Of a stretch of DNA of 64,000 bases, positions 5,930 through 14,981 are shown in pieces. This DNA comes from an uncultured Thiodictyon sp. (GTDB lineage Bacteria > Pseudomonadota > Gammaproteobacteria > Chromatiales > Chromatiaceae), in contig NZ_CAJAXH010000267.1 of the NCBI RefSeq assembly GCF_903946935.1, forward strand, positions 1 through 64,000, written 5' to 3'. The translations under genes and the position numbers were made by a program. The notes beneath the pieces are model-generated. The model ran no database searches, was not told where the DNA came from, and saw only the letters and a list, made by a program, of their open reading frames with translations. Positions within the stretch are counted from its first letter, which is position 1; the number at the start of each line of letters is the position of its first letter.

Positions 5930-8900
5930 CTATGGCTTGGCGTGTAGTGCCTCAAAGAGCGGTCGCAGCAGGGTCTCGGCCCAATGGGTGAATGCGCCGT
6001 CGGCGCAGAGTGCGTCAAACCCCGGATAGGCACGCGCCAGGTAGGCATCGGTCTCTACCTCGCCGCGTTGTTGGTCGGCACCTTCGTAGACCTTGCGGGC
6101 GGCGGATTCATTGCCGGCCTTGAGCCAGGCAAAGGCGGTCTTGGCGGCGAGCGGTAGCGGTTGGCGCATGCCCGCGTGCCAGGCTGCCAATAGGTCGGTC
6201 AGGAGCGCCTGCGCCTGCTCGATGGTGAGCGGTTTCAGCTCGACATCGCCCACTTTGCTGATGACCTGGGTGGTGAGTGGCGCACCGGTCAGGTGCCCGG
6301 CGAGGTGCATGACCCAATGGCGGATGATGACCTCTCCGCGGTATTGCTTGTCCTTGACCAGGTCACTGGACTCCAGCACGACCCGGCCCCGCTCGCCGGC
6401 CGCATTGACGCGTAGCCCGCCGAGCCAGTCCGCCAGCGGCGGCAATTGCGGGTCCGCGGCCTGAAAGCGGATTGGCGCCTCGTCCTCGATGGCCTGCGGC
6501 CAGCGGGCGAGCGCCTTCTGATAGCGCTCGAACAGGTCGTCCATGGGGGCGACCAATTCCGCGGCGAGGGCCTCGCCAAAGGCCCCGGCGGCCAGGTCGC
6601 CGCGGCGGCGGATGCGATCCATCCGCTCGGCACGGGCGGGCTCGATCGTCTCATCCCGCGCCAGCGCCGCGGCCTGGACCTGGATCAATTCGTTCTGGAG
6701 TTGCCAACGCTCCAGCCCATCCAGTGCAAAGGGTTCCTGGTCCTCTCCGGGTCCTTCATCGTCCTCGAAATAGACGCCGAGACGTTGCCGGAAAAAGGTC
6801 TTGACCGGGGTCTTGAGGAAGTCCGCCAGTTCGCGGATGGTGAGTGGCTCATCGCGCACCAGCGGGGCGAGGGGTGCGTCGCCGCCCCCCGCTGGCGTCG
6901 GTCCACCGCCAGGTCGCCACTCCCGGGCATAGGTGAACCAGGCGGACTGGGCGGGGTGGGGCGGGAAATAGTCCGGGCTGAAGGGCTGGAGCCGGTGCTC
7001 TTGGGTGAGCGCGTCCAGGAAGGCCTCCGACGCCTTGTCCGCCGGCCCGGTGTAGCCGGCCAGCCGCCAGCCGGCGGCCAGGTGATCGCGCAACTGGCCG
7101 ACCAGCACGGAGGGCGGGCGCGGGCTGTTGTCGGTGATGCTGCGCCCCACCCAGGAGCAGTGCAGCCGGTCGCGCGCTGACAACAGGGCCTCCAGAAAGA
7201 GATAGCGGTCGTCCTCGCGCCGCGAGCGATCGCCCGGCCGATAGTCCCGGCCCATGAGGTCGAAGTCCATGGGCTTGCGTTGGCGCGGGTAGTCGCTGTC
7301 GTTCATGCCGAGCAGGCAGACCTGACGGAAGGGGATGGCGCGCATGGGCATGAGGGTGGCGAAGGTGACGGCGCCGGCAAAGAAGCGCTGCGAGAGGCCG
7401 CCCGCGTCGAGCCGCGACAGCCAATACTCGCCGACGATCGACAGCGGCAGCCGTTGGGTGAGCGCGGCCTCGTCGCAGACCTCCTGCCATTCCTGTAGGG
7501 CGCTTTCCAGCCGCAGCAGGGTATAGGCGTCCCCGTCGCTGTCCTCGGGCAGCAGGAAGTCGGCCATCAGGGTGCGCAGGCGTACGCACCAGTCGGCGAC
7601 GGTGGCGGGCTCGCGCAGCCGGTGCCAGGTCGCGTCCAGCCGCTCGATCAGTCGCACCAGGGGGCCGAGCAGTGCGGCATCGAGCCCGCCGATCTCATCG
7701 AACGGCTCGATCCCCTGCCACTCGCCGGTGCCCGCGCCGACGGCATAGCCGAGCAGCATGCGGCGCAGACCGAAGCGCCAGGTGTGTTGGGTCTGCGCCT
7801 CGGGTTGGGGCGGCAGGTCGAGGCTGGCGCGCTGCTCGGCGTGCAGGCCCCAGCGGATGTTGGCGCCCCGCACCCAGCGATGCAGCCGCGGCAGGTCGTC
7901 GGCGTCGATGCCGAAGCGCCGCCGCAGGGCCGGGACCTCGAGCAGGTCGAGCAGGTCGCTCACCGCGAGCCGCGACTGGGGCAGGGCCAGCAGGGTCGCC
8001 AGGGCCTGGACCAGCGGATCGGTGGCGCGCTGGCCCTGGTCGGCGACGCTGTAGGGGATGAAGCGCGGATCGCTGCGATCGAGCAGCCCGAACACCGCCT
8101 GGATGTAGGGTGCATAGGCGTCGATGTCCGGGACCATGACGATGCAGTCGCGCGGGGTCAGGCTGGGGTCGGCATTGAAGGCGGCCAGCAACTGGTCGTG
8201 CAGGACCTCCACCTCGCGCTGGGGACCGTGGGCGGTATGGAAGCGGATGGACCGATCATGCCGCGGGTCGAGCGCCGGCCAGTGGGTGCGGGTCTCGGTG
8301 AGTGGGCGCAGGTCGCGGATGTCGTCTTGCAACTGTCCCAGCAGGGTGTTGACGGCGTCCGGCTCGCGGTGCGCGAAGAGGTCGATGCGCTGCTCGATGG
8401 CATGGAAATGCCCGGCGTACTGCGCCCGCGCCTGGGCGTCGTCGTGCTCGTCGAGCAGGCCGATGAAGTCGCGCCCCTGTTTGCCCCAGGCCGCCAACAG
8501 GGGGTGGGCGTGCAGGTGCATCCGCTCCGGGGCCAGATCCTCAGGCATGCCGTCGCGCCGCTGCTGGCGGCGGTGTTGCGCCCGCAGCAGGTCCTGGTCG
8601 GCGACGATGTCGGCCCAGTAGTGCTCGCAGGGGTTGTGGACACACATGAGGATCTGGGTCCAGCGCGCCATGACGGCCAGGACCTCCAAGGACTGGCGCG
8701 GCATGCTGGAGATGCCGAACACCAGCAGTCGGCGCGGCAGGCCGGCCGGGCGCTGGCCCGGCGGCCAGTCGGCCGCGCGGCGCAGGAAGGCGGCATGCAC
8801 GGCCGCCCGCCCGGCATGGGAGCCGCGCCCCAGGTGGCCATGGCCGCTCTCGACATCGTCCAGCAGGGCGCGCCACAGCGAGGCCTGCCAGTGCTGCTCC

Positions 8901-9457
8901 GGCGCCAGGGGCACGCGCGTACCCCGGGCATCGATCAGCACGGCCTCACCGGCGGCCCAGGCGTCCAGCCAATCGGCGCGATAGACCTGATACTGGTCGA
9001 GCAGGTCGGCCAGCCGCTCGGCGAGCTGGAAGCGCTTGCGCAGATCGGCATCCTCGGTGAGGAAGCGCCGGATGGGCGCGTACTCGGCCTGTTCCAGGAG
9101 CTGCGGCAAGAGCCGCATCAGGCGCCAGATCAGACGCGACTCATCAAAGGGCGAGGTCTCGGGGACCGCCCCGGGTCCGAGCACCGACCGATAGACCCGC
9201 CACAGGAACCGCGACGGCAGCGAGACCTCCAGCGCGGCGGCGATGCCGAGCCCGCCCTCGTTGCCATCCGCGCCGGGATTGGCGGCCAGCGCCAGCTTGA
9301 GCCACTGGGCGATGCCGTTGCTTTGGGCGAGACAGATCTCCTGCTCCAGCGGCGCCAGCGGATAGCGCCGCATCCAGGTCACCAGGAGGTCCCGCAGGGT
9401 TTCCGGCTGGTTGCCGTGGACGAGCATCAGGCCGGGGGGGAGGGGGCTGGCGGTCAC
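5930..9457 (-). CDS. recC: Exodeoxyribonuclease V subunit gamma (RecC)
   Basis: About 1175 residues, the length expected for RecC, the subunit of RecBCD that recognises Chi and splits the duplex during recombinational repair. Conserved features include an N-terminal LMLVHGNQPETL, IAQWLKLALA, the SMPRQSLEVLAVMARW region, and MPMRAIPFRQVCLLGMNDSDYPR, typical of the inactive helicase-like domain. The start is the GTG at 9457, which has a GGAG six bases upstream; the frame is open to a TTG at 9475, and an ATG lies at 9427. recB and recD are not adjacent here. The DUF29 gene ends 24 bases upstream on the same strand. Confidence 0.93.
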   Translation of the reverse strand: MTASPLPPGLMLVHGNQPETLRDLLVTWMRRYPLAPLEQEICLAQSNGIAQWLKLALAANPGADGNEGGLGIAAALEVSLPSRFLWRVYRSVLGPGAVPETSPFDESRLIWRLMRLLPQLLEQAEYAPIRRFLTEDADLRKRFQLAERLADLLDQYQVYRADWLDAWAAGEAVLIDARGTRVPLAPEQHWQASLWRALLDDVESGHGHLGRGSHAGRAAVHAAFLRRAADWPPGQRPAGLPRRLLVFGISSMPRQSLEVLAVMARWTQILMCVHNPCEHYWADIVADQDLLRAQHRRQQRRDGMPEDLAPERMHLHAHPLLAAWGKQGRDFIGLLDEHDDAQARAQYAGHFHAIEQRIDLFAHREPDAVNTLLGQLQDDIRDLRPLTETRTHWPALDPRHDRSIRFHTAHGPQREVEVLHDQLLAAFNADPSLTPRDCIVMVPDIDAYAPYIQAVFGLLDRSDPRFIPYSVADQGQRATDPLVQALATLLALPQSRLAVSDLLDLLEVPALRRRFGIDADDLPRLHRWVRGANIRWGLHAEQRASLDLPPQPEAQTQHTWRFGLRRMLLGYAVGAGTGEWQGIEPFDEIGGLDAALLGPLVRLIERLDATWHRLREPATVADWCVRLRTLMADFLLPEDSDGDAYTLLRLESALQEWQEVCDEAALTQRLPLSIVGEYWLSRLDAGGLSQRFFAGAVTFATLMPMRAIPFRQVCLLGMNDSDYPRQRKPMDFDLMGRDYRPGDRSRREDDRYLFLEALLSARDRLHCSWVGRSITDNSPRPPSVLVGQLRDHLAAGWRLAGYTGPADKASEAFLDALTQEHRLQPFSPDYFPPHPAQSAWFTYAREWRPGGGPTPAGGGDAPLAPLVRDEPLTIRELADFLKTPVKTFFRQRLGVYFEDDEGPGEDQEPFALDGLERWQLQNELIQVQAAALARDETIEPARAERMDRIRRRGDLAAGAFGEALAAELVAPMDDLFERYQKALARWPQAIEDEAPIRFQAADPQLPPLADWLGGLRVNAAGERGRVVLESSDLVKDKQYRGEVIIRHWVMHLAGHLTGAPLTTQVISKVGDVELKPLTIEQAQALLTDLLAAWHAGMRQPLPLAAKTAFAWLKAGNESAARKVYEGADQQRGEVETDAYLARAYPGFDALCADGAFTHWAETLLRPLFEALHAKP

Positions 9458-9481
9458 AGCGGGCTCCAGTTGCAAGTCCGC

Positions 9482-9934
9482 TCAGGCATCGCTGGCGTCA
9501 CCGGGAAAAAACTCCGGGGACAGCGATTGCTCAAGGGTATATGGGCATTCCCGCGGAAAGCGGCCGCGATCGATGCCGGTCTCATCCTCTGCCTTGAGCT
9601 TGGCCTTCTCATAGGCCGCCTGGATTTTTTCAGTCACCAGTGGCTTCAGGCTCGGGCTGTCTTCAAGCAGGTCCGCGATGTCCATGCGCTGCGTCAATAT
9701 GGTATTGCGCCCACTGCGCGTTCTCTTGGGTGCCTGGTACTGCCATTTAAGCAGATGCATCAGCAATATTGCAAGGCGATTCAATAGCTCACGTTTCTCG
9801 CTCTTAGCCATCGCCTCCAGCTCCTCGGCCACATGTTCAACATCGAGCTGGTCAAATTGATGATTTCGCATCAATTGCGCATTGGCGTTCAACCAGCCGA
9901 AAAAATCACGGTCGTAACTCTGAGCAACGGTCAT
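9482..9934 (-). CDS. DUF29 family protein
   Basis: 150 residues, all helical, with the DUF29 pattern: YDRDFFGWLNANAQLMR, then the strongly conserved HVAEELEAMAKSEKRELLNR, HLLKWQYQ, and a C-terminal CPYTLEQSL. DUF29 proteins are common in cyanobacteria and purple sulfur bacteria, often in multiple copies. Function is unknown. ATG 9932-9934 has an AGGAG about ten bases upstream. The gene is encoded just upstream of recC on the same strand, but this may be chance rather than a functional link. Confidence 0.88.
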   Translation of the reverse strand: MTVAQSYDRDFFGWLNANAQLMRNHQFDQLDVEHVAEELEAMAKSEKRELLNRLAILLMHLLKWQYQAPKRTRSGRNTILTQRMDIADLLEDSPSLKPLVTEKIQAAYEKAKLKAEDETGIDRGRFPRECPYTLEQSLSPEFFPGDASDA

Positions 9935-10094
9935 TTTTCGACACTCCTACTGCAAATGTCTCGGCGCCTCCGCGTCTCTGCGTGAGTCCATAATGTCTGA
10001 CGCAGAGGTGCCGAGACGCAGAGAACGGGAAAGTCCGGCTTGTCTCTGGGGAGAGTGGCCGGAACGATGACTAACGCCAAAGTCAGCATCTCAC

Positions 10095-11111
10095 CTACTG
10101 GCTGAAATCGGCCGCCAGCGCTTGGAGCGCTGGTGTGGGGAGACCATAGCTCACCAGCCGCACATCGAGATCGAAGGCCGCCGCCAGGCGCAGTGCCCTG
10201 GTCATCGCGGCATCGATCCAGCCAGCGTCATTACCAAAGGCGCCGCCACCCAGCCGAGTCAATAAGACGACATTCGATCCGCCGCATTGCGCGCTCGCCA
10301 TCGCGGCCAGCAGCGTAGCCTCGTAGGCGGCCTCCAGTATCAAGGTGGCAAAGGGCGCCCAGAACGCCGGCGGTACACGACTATAGGCAACCGGGAGCGC
10401 CGAGCAGAAGGCCTGTGAGACTATCGGTGGCGGTGCGGCGAGCGCATCGGTGACCTCCACGTCGCGGTGACACCCGATACGCAACAGGCCGCGCAAGGCA
10501 TCGATCTGCGCTGGTCCCAGGCTCGCGAGATGGCCCGAAATCGCTTCGAGACCGGCCTGGGTGCATAATGCGTAACCATTGCGCATCGTCCACAGCGTAT
10601 TGACCGGCACACCCAGCGATGCGCCGAACGCAGCGCCCAGATCGGCCAGTCCGTCCAACTGACGTTCGCTCGTCTGGCCACTCCCCCCAGCCACCGGCGC
10701 AAAATAATTGCGATACACCGTGGCCGCACCGGCGGCCATGGCGCAGGCCGGTCCCTGAGTGCCATCGCACCGATAGCGTGTGACGCCATGCTCAGGACTC
10801 ACCTCCGGCGCGGTCATCTCCAACAGGTTGAATTGCGAGGCGACTTGAAATAGCGCGCCGGCGTATTCAGGCAATGCATGCATGGCCCGAACATCGCCGG
10901 TCACGATGCGAACGCTCAGGCGGCCGGCCGGCATGCCTGCGATACGCACGCGTTCGCGCAAGGAGCCCAGCGATACGAGCTCCAGCTCGCCAATGCCGTA
11001 GGTCCTGCCATTGACTCGGGATCGCAGTTGGCGCCCGTCAAGCCCGAGTTGGCGGCGGGTCTTGTCATAGCCGACCTCGCGGAACCCAAAGAGGCGTTCA
11101 AACCAATCCAT
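10095..11111 (-). CDS. Conserved protein of unknown function, coupled to ttcA
   Basis: 338 residues. I recognise it as a conserved bacterial protein without a named function. It opens MDWFERLFGF, has LFQVASQFNLLEM, an ACAMAAGAATVYRNYF segment, VSQAFCSALPVAYS, and near the C-terminus SNVVLLTRLGGGAFGND followed by LDVRLVSYGLP. The G-G-G-A-F-G-N loop and following strand resemble the ligand-binding loop of macro domains, suggesting an ADP-ribose or nucleotide ligand. That is inference. Its ATG lies inside the last codons of ttcA (14-base overlap), implying translational coupling to tRNA thiolation or simple compaction. Confidence 0.7.
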   Translation of the reverse strand: MDWFERLFGFREVGYDKTRRQLGLDGRQLRSRVNGRTYGIGELELVSLGSLRERVRIAGMPAGRLSVRIVTGDVRAMHALPEYAGALFQVASQFNLLEMTAPEVSPEHGVTRYRCDGTQGPACAMAAGAATVYRNYFAPVAGGSGQTSERQLDGLADLGAAFGASLGVPVNTLWTMRNGYALCTQAGLEAISGHLASLGPAQIDALRGLLRIGCHRDVEVTDALAAPPPIVSQAFCSALPVAYSRVPPAFWAPFATLILEAAYEATLLAAMASAQCGGSNVVLLTRLGGGAFGNDAGWIDAAMTRALRLAAAFDLDVRLVSYGLPTPALQALAADFSQ

Positions 11112-11832
11112 TTTCGGTCATGATCGGTCGCATGGCGTGCAGCAGGTTGGCGAATAGATTGGGGTGCCCGCTCTCCTCGCGTGTCAACAGGGCCTTCATG
11201 TGCTCGCGTCGGGTGGGCATAGCGAAACAGGCGGGGCAACTGTCGGGCACCACCGGCAGGGCCGCCGCGCGGGCGTAGTCCGCGGTCTGGCGCTCGCGGC
11301 AATAGGCCAGCGGGCGGATGATGCGCACGTCCCCGGTCTTGTTGACATAGTGTGCCTTCATGGTGCGCAACTGGCCGTTGTGAAAGATGGACATCAGCAG
11401 GCTCTCCGCCAGGTCGTCCAGGTGCTGGCCCAGCGCCAGACAGTTGTAGCCCTGCTCGCGGCAGATGCGATACATGATGCCGCGTTTCATCCGTGAACAG
11501 TAGGCGCAGAAGGAGTCGCCGTCCATGTGGGTGCGCGCCTGGGCGATCAGCGGCTGGCGGATGTAGTGCCAGGTGAGCTCCGGGTAGCAGCCCGGCAGGT
11601 GCGAGGGGTCGAAGCCCGGCACCTCCGGGTCCACGGTCAGCACCGCCAGCTCGAAGCGCACCGGGGCATAGGTTTGCAGGTGCCGCAGGATCGCCAGCAG
11701 CGACAGCGAGTCCTTGCCGCCCGAGACACCGAGCAGGATGCGGTCGCCGTCGCGGATCATGCGATAGTCCGCGATGGCCCGGCCGACCTGACGCAGGAGC
11801 GATTTGGGGGGCTTCGGGCGAGTATCGGCCAT
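11098..11832 (-). CDS. ttcA: TtcA-family tRNA 2-thiocytidine biosynthesis protein
   Basis: 244 residues. SGGKDSLSLLAIL is the PP-loop that activates the tRNA base with ATP. CAYCSRMKRG is the CxxC pair that with a third cysteine binds the iron-sulfur cluster, and LGQHLDDLAES and DSCPACFAMPTR follow. TtcA thiolates cytidine 32 of certain tRNAs. The protein is shorter than the E. coli enzyme (about 310), lacking part of the C-terminus, so a TtcA-like relative is possible. The gene overlaps the next gene on the same strand by 14 bases. Confidence 0.85.
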   Translation of the reverse strand: MADTRPKPPKSLLRQVGRAIADYRMIRDGDRILLGVSGGKDSLSLLAILRHLQTYAPVRFELAVLTVDPEVPGFDPSHLPGCYPELTWHYIRQPLIAQARTHMDGDSFCAYCSRMKRGIMYRICREQGYNCLALGQHLDDLAESLLMSIFHNGQLRTMKAHYVNKTGDVRIIRPLAYCRERQTADYARAAALPVVPDSCPACFAMPTRREHMKALLTREESGHPNLFANLLHAMRPIMTENGLV

Positions 11833-11881
11833 GGGGTGTGGTCCTGGAAAGAGTACTTAGCCGCAAATGAACGCAAAGCTA

Positions 11882-12463
11882 TCAGGCTGGCATTCGGGGG
11901 CCGGGTGCGGGTGAAAAACGGTGGACCTCCACCCGCCAGTCCCGCTCATCCGCGCTCAACACCAGGCAGGTCGGCCCGCCGCCGGTGCGGGTGCGCCCCG
12001 CCGCCCCGGGGTTGAGGACCCAGGGCAGTGCGTCCCGATCCAGCACCAGACGGTGACTGTGCCCGCAGACCAGGACGCGGGCGCGCGGGAAGCGTCGGCG
12101 CAGCCGCTCATGGCGTATCCGCGCCGCGGTTTTGTGACCGTGGATGACGACCAGCACGCCACCCGGCAGGTCGATCTGGGTGTGTGGGGGAATGGTCGCC
12201 AGCAGGGCCTGGTCCGCCGCCGGCCACTCGGCCGGGCGATCGTTATTGCCCCGCACCGCATAAATCAGGCCGCGGCGGGGCCGCAGTCGGGCGAGGACCG
12301 CGGCACTGCCGATGTCCCCTGCGTGTACAACGAGGTCACAGTCGGCCACCACCGCGAGCACGCGCCGATCCACCCAGCCATGGGTGTCAGCGATGATCGC
12401 GACCCGCACCGGGCCCGGGCCGTCGAGACCGTCCGCCAGGCCGGTCGATGTGGCATCCGTCAT
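11882..12463 (-). CDS. YfcE-type metallophosphodiesterase
   Basis: 193 residues with the calcineurin-like metal site in order: VAIIADTHGW (D-x-H), VVHAGDIG (G-D), VRGNND (G-N-N-D), VIHGHK (H) and VCGHSHR (G-H-x-H). This is the YfcE/MJ0936 family of small phosphodiesterases active on model and cyclic nucleotide substrates in vitro. The ATG at 12461-12463 (MTDATS) is chosen over an upstream start that would add 21 unrelated residues. It lies between ttcA and a quinone oxidoreductase, all on the minus strand. Confidence 0.88.
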   Translation of the reverse strand: MTDATSTGLADGLDGPGPVRVAIIADTHGWVDRRVLAVVADCDLVVHAGDIGSAAVLARLRPRRGLIYAVRGNNDRPAEWPAADQALLATIPPHTQIDLPGGVLVVIHGHKTAARIRHERLRRRFPRARVLVCGHSHRLVLDRDALPWVLNPGAAGRTRTGGGPTCLVLSADERDWRVEVHRFSPAPGPRMPA

Positions 12464-12522
12464 GTCGAGTCCAGGGGTCGTCTTACAGCGACTGGCCGGG
12501 TCGCGCGCCCGGCAGGCGCTGC

Positions 12523-13521
12523 TCAATCCATCGTCAGAGCGAGCTTACCGGTCACATGCCCGGCCCCGATCAGGGTGTGGGCCGCCGCGGCCTCGGCCAG
12601 GGGGAAGGTCTGCGAGACGTGGATCTTGAGCTCCCCGCCGTCGATCAGCTTGCCGCACCGGCGCAGGATCTCGCCCTGGTGGGCGAGCGCCCGCGGCAGG
12701 TTGCGCAGTTGGGGCGTGAGCATCAGCTCCAGGCTCAGGCGCAGGTTGCGCATGCGCGCCTCCTTGAGATCCAGCTCAGGCCCCGGGTCCAGGATGGTCA
12801 CCAGATTGCCGTAGGGGGCCATGGCCGGGATGCTCTGACGGAAACACGCCGCGCCCACGGTATCCAGCGCCACATCCACCCCGCGCCCGCCGGTCCAGTG
12901 CATGACCGCGTCCACCAGGTCCTCGTCGCGGTAGTTGATGCAGTACTCGGCCCCCAATGAATGGGCAAACTCGGCCTTCTCCGGACCACTCACCGTGGTG
13001 CAGACCCGCGCCCCGGCGATCCGTGCGAGCTGGATCGCCACGTGGCCCACGCCCCCGGCCCCGGCATGTATCAGGACGGTCTGACCGGCGGCGAGACCCG
13101 CACGATCGCTCAACGCCTCCCAGGCGGTCAGCAGGACCAGGGGCGCGGCGGCGGCCTCGGCGAACGTCAGCGCGTGCGGCTTGGGCTGGGCCAGATGGCT
13201 GTCGAGACAGATATATTCGGCATAGTTGCCGACCGGGCCTCCCAGACCGCCGTGACAGAACCAGACCTCGTCGCCGGACTTGAAGCGGGTCACGTCCGCG
13301 CCGACCGCCTCGACCACGCCCGCCCCGTCGCAGCCCAGGACGGCCGGGAACCCGGCGGGCAGGAGCGCGCCGTTGGCGCGGATCTTGGTGTCGACCGGGT
13401 TCACGCCAGCGGCCATCAGCCGCACCAAGATGTCGTCCGGACCGCTCAGTTCGGGACGGGGACGTTCGGTCAATTGCAGGACCGCAGGGCCACCGGTCTC
13501 ACGTATCTCGATCGCTTTCAT
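12523..13521 (-). CDS. NADPH:quinone reductase-like MDR oxidoreductase
   Basis: About 332 residues. The GroES-like N-terminal half has AAGVNPVDTKIRANG and FPAVLGCDGAGVVEAVG. The Rossmann half carries HAGAGGVGHVAIQLARIAGA, the NADPH-binding A-x-x-G-V-G motif of quinone reductases (zeta-crystallin type). The cysteines for structural zinc are absent, as expected for this subfamily. Start ATG 13519-13521 (MKAIEIRETGG); an alternative start lies three codons upstream. It probably reduces quinones or alpha,beta-unsaturated carbonyls; the physiological substrate is unknown. Confidence 0.88.
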   Translation of the reverse strand: MKAIEIRETGGPAVLQLTERPRPELSGPDDILVRLMAAGVNPVDTKIRANGALLPAGFPAVLGCDGAGVVEAVGADVTRFKSGDEVWFCHGGLGGPVGNYAEYICLDSHLAQPKPHALTFAEAAAAPLVLLTAWEALSDRAGLAAGQTVLIHAGAGGVGHVAIQLARIAGARVCTTVSGPEKAEFAHSLGAEYCINYRDEDLVDAVMHWTGGRGVDVALDTVGAACFRQSIPAMAPYGNLVTILDPGPELDLKEARMRNLRLSLELMLTPQLRNLPRALAHQGEILRRCGKLIDGGELKIHVSQTFPLAEAAAAHTLIGAGHVTGKLALTMD

Positions 13522-13632
13522 GGGCAACACTCACCGACTTATCGCAGCAAAGACGCTAACAGTAGCCTTGTAGCCATGCACCTGACAACACCGCGACCGA
13601 TACAAAGCATAGAAAAACGGCCTCGCCGGCCG

Positions 13633-14694
13633 CTACCAGCGCCGCCAAACCGTGTAATCGGGTCCGTCGCTCAGTGCCAGTCCGATCTGGTGGCGCATGG
13701 CCATCTCGTCGGCAAATCCACCCGGGGTCTCGTTCGACCCGACATAGTAGAGGCGAAACGCGCCGTCCGGCAGCGGCACGATACAGGGCGTGCCGACCGC
13801 GAAGGCATCCCAACGGCCCGAGCCGCGCGGGGCGTGGGCAAAGACCGACCCGTCGGCCTCCGCTCCGGGTTGCCGGTCCCAATGGACGGCGTCCGCAGAG
13901 GTCGCCAGCCCGATCGAGCGGTAACCGTCGCGGCCCACACCCTCATAGAACATCAGGTAATGGCCCTCGTGCTCGATGACGTGTCGCGTGCCGACGCCGC
14001 CGGCATCGAAGGCGCCGGGCGCGCCGGCCCCCAGTATCTCGCCCCGCTTAGACCAGGTGAGACCGTCCGCCGACTCGGCCAGGCAGACGACGAAGACCAT
14101 CCGGGCCGGGTCCAGGCTGTGGTAATAGAGGCGCCAGACCCCATCGCGACACCGCACCACCTGGGGCCAGGCGCACACCGCGGCGTCCGGCTCACCGGGT
14201 GTACCCAGGTCCAGCACGGCGCCCCGATAGGGGCCGTCGACGCGCGACTAGTGCAGACCGTCGGGCGAGGTGGCGCAGCCGGGGCGCAGGTTCAGCCCCT
14301 TGACCGCAAACTGTCCGAACTGCTGGCGACTGTGGTCGCCGCCGAAATACCACATCCGGTAGAGACCATCCTCCTCCCGCTGCACGTCGCTCAGACCGAC
14401 ATGGGCGGAGTCGAAGCGCGCCGGGTCGGGGTGGGCCTCGAACACGGCACCGCGCGTCAGGGGCCCCGGCACCCGCTGCCAGGTCAGACCGTCGGCGGAC
14501 TGCGCCAGGCCGCAACGCCCGGTCGGCAGGTTGATCTCCCGATCGAATTGGGTGTCGCGGCCGTAGTACCACATCCGCCAGGTCCCGTCCGACCCGCGCA
14601 GCACCCGCGGCCCGGAGACCCGCTCGTCGTCCCAGGCCCCGGCCGGACCCGGCCCAAACAGCAGCCCGGCCGGCCGCTCAGTCGTGTCTATCAT
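13633..14694 (-). pseudogene. Five-bladed beta-propeller glycosidase-like protein (GH43/GH32 fold) with in-frame amber stop
   Basis: One reading frame of about 353 codons interrupted by a TAG at 14248-14250. The blades repeat motifs such as GTWRMWYYGRD, LAQSADGLTWQR, LYRMWYFGGDH, WRLYYHSLD, CLAESADGLTWSK, HYLMFYEGVGRDG and FRLYYVGSNET, typical of the glycosyl hydrolase 43/32/62-like propeller. In the sister repeats the phrase is S-x-D-G-L-x-W; here it reads SPDGLH then TAG, so a single G-to-A change of a tryptophan codon (TGG) explains the stop. The rest of the frame is intact, so inactivation is recent, or there is suppression or a sequencing error. Start ATG 14692-14694. Confidence 0.8.
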
Positions 14695-14981
14695 CGTGTC
14701 CAAGGGCTGGAGTCTCCGAATGGGTTGCGGCACTGGCTGACGTACCAAGGACGATCCGTGCGGGGTACATCTGGAACCGCGGCGCCCTTTTCAACCGACG
14801 CCGGAACCATTTTCCTGTCCCGCCGCCACCCTCCCATGATCGCAGTGCCTTGGGTTCGCTTGCCGCCCGCCCTCCGGCATGGCTAGAATCGGCGACTGGC
14901 CCAAGGGGCAGCGGTTGACGTTTTTGGCGCGCGATGACGCGAGCGCGAACGCTATTCGCAGGCAGCAGCCGGACGATACGA

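Noticed and set aside
7622-9787. Long plus-strand open frame of 721 codons
   Set aside because: It is antisense to recC and DUF29; the translation is low-complexity and the opposite strand has clear protein families.
12961-14886. Plus-strand open frame of 641 codons
   Set aside because: Antisense to the quinone reductase and the propeller gene; no recognisable domain.
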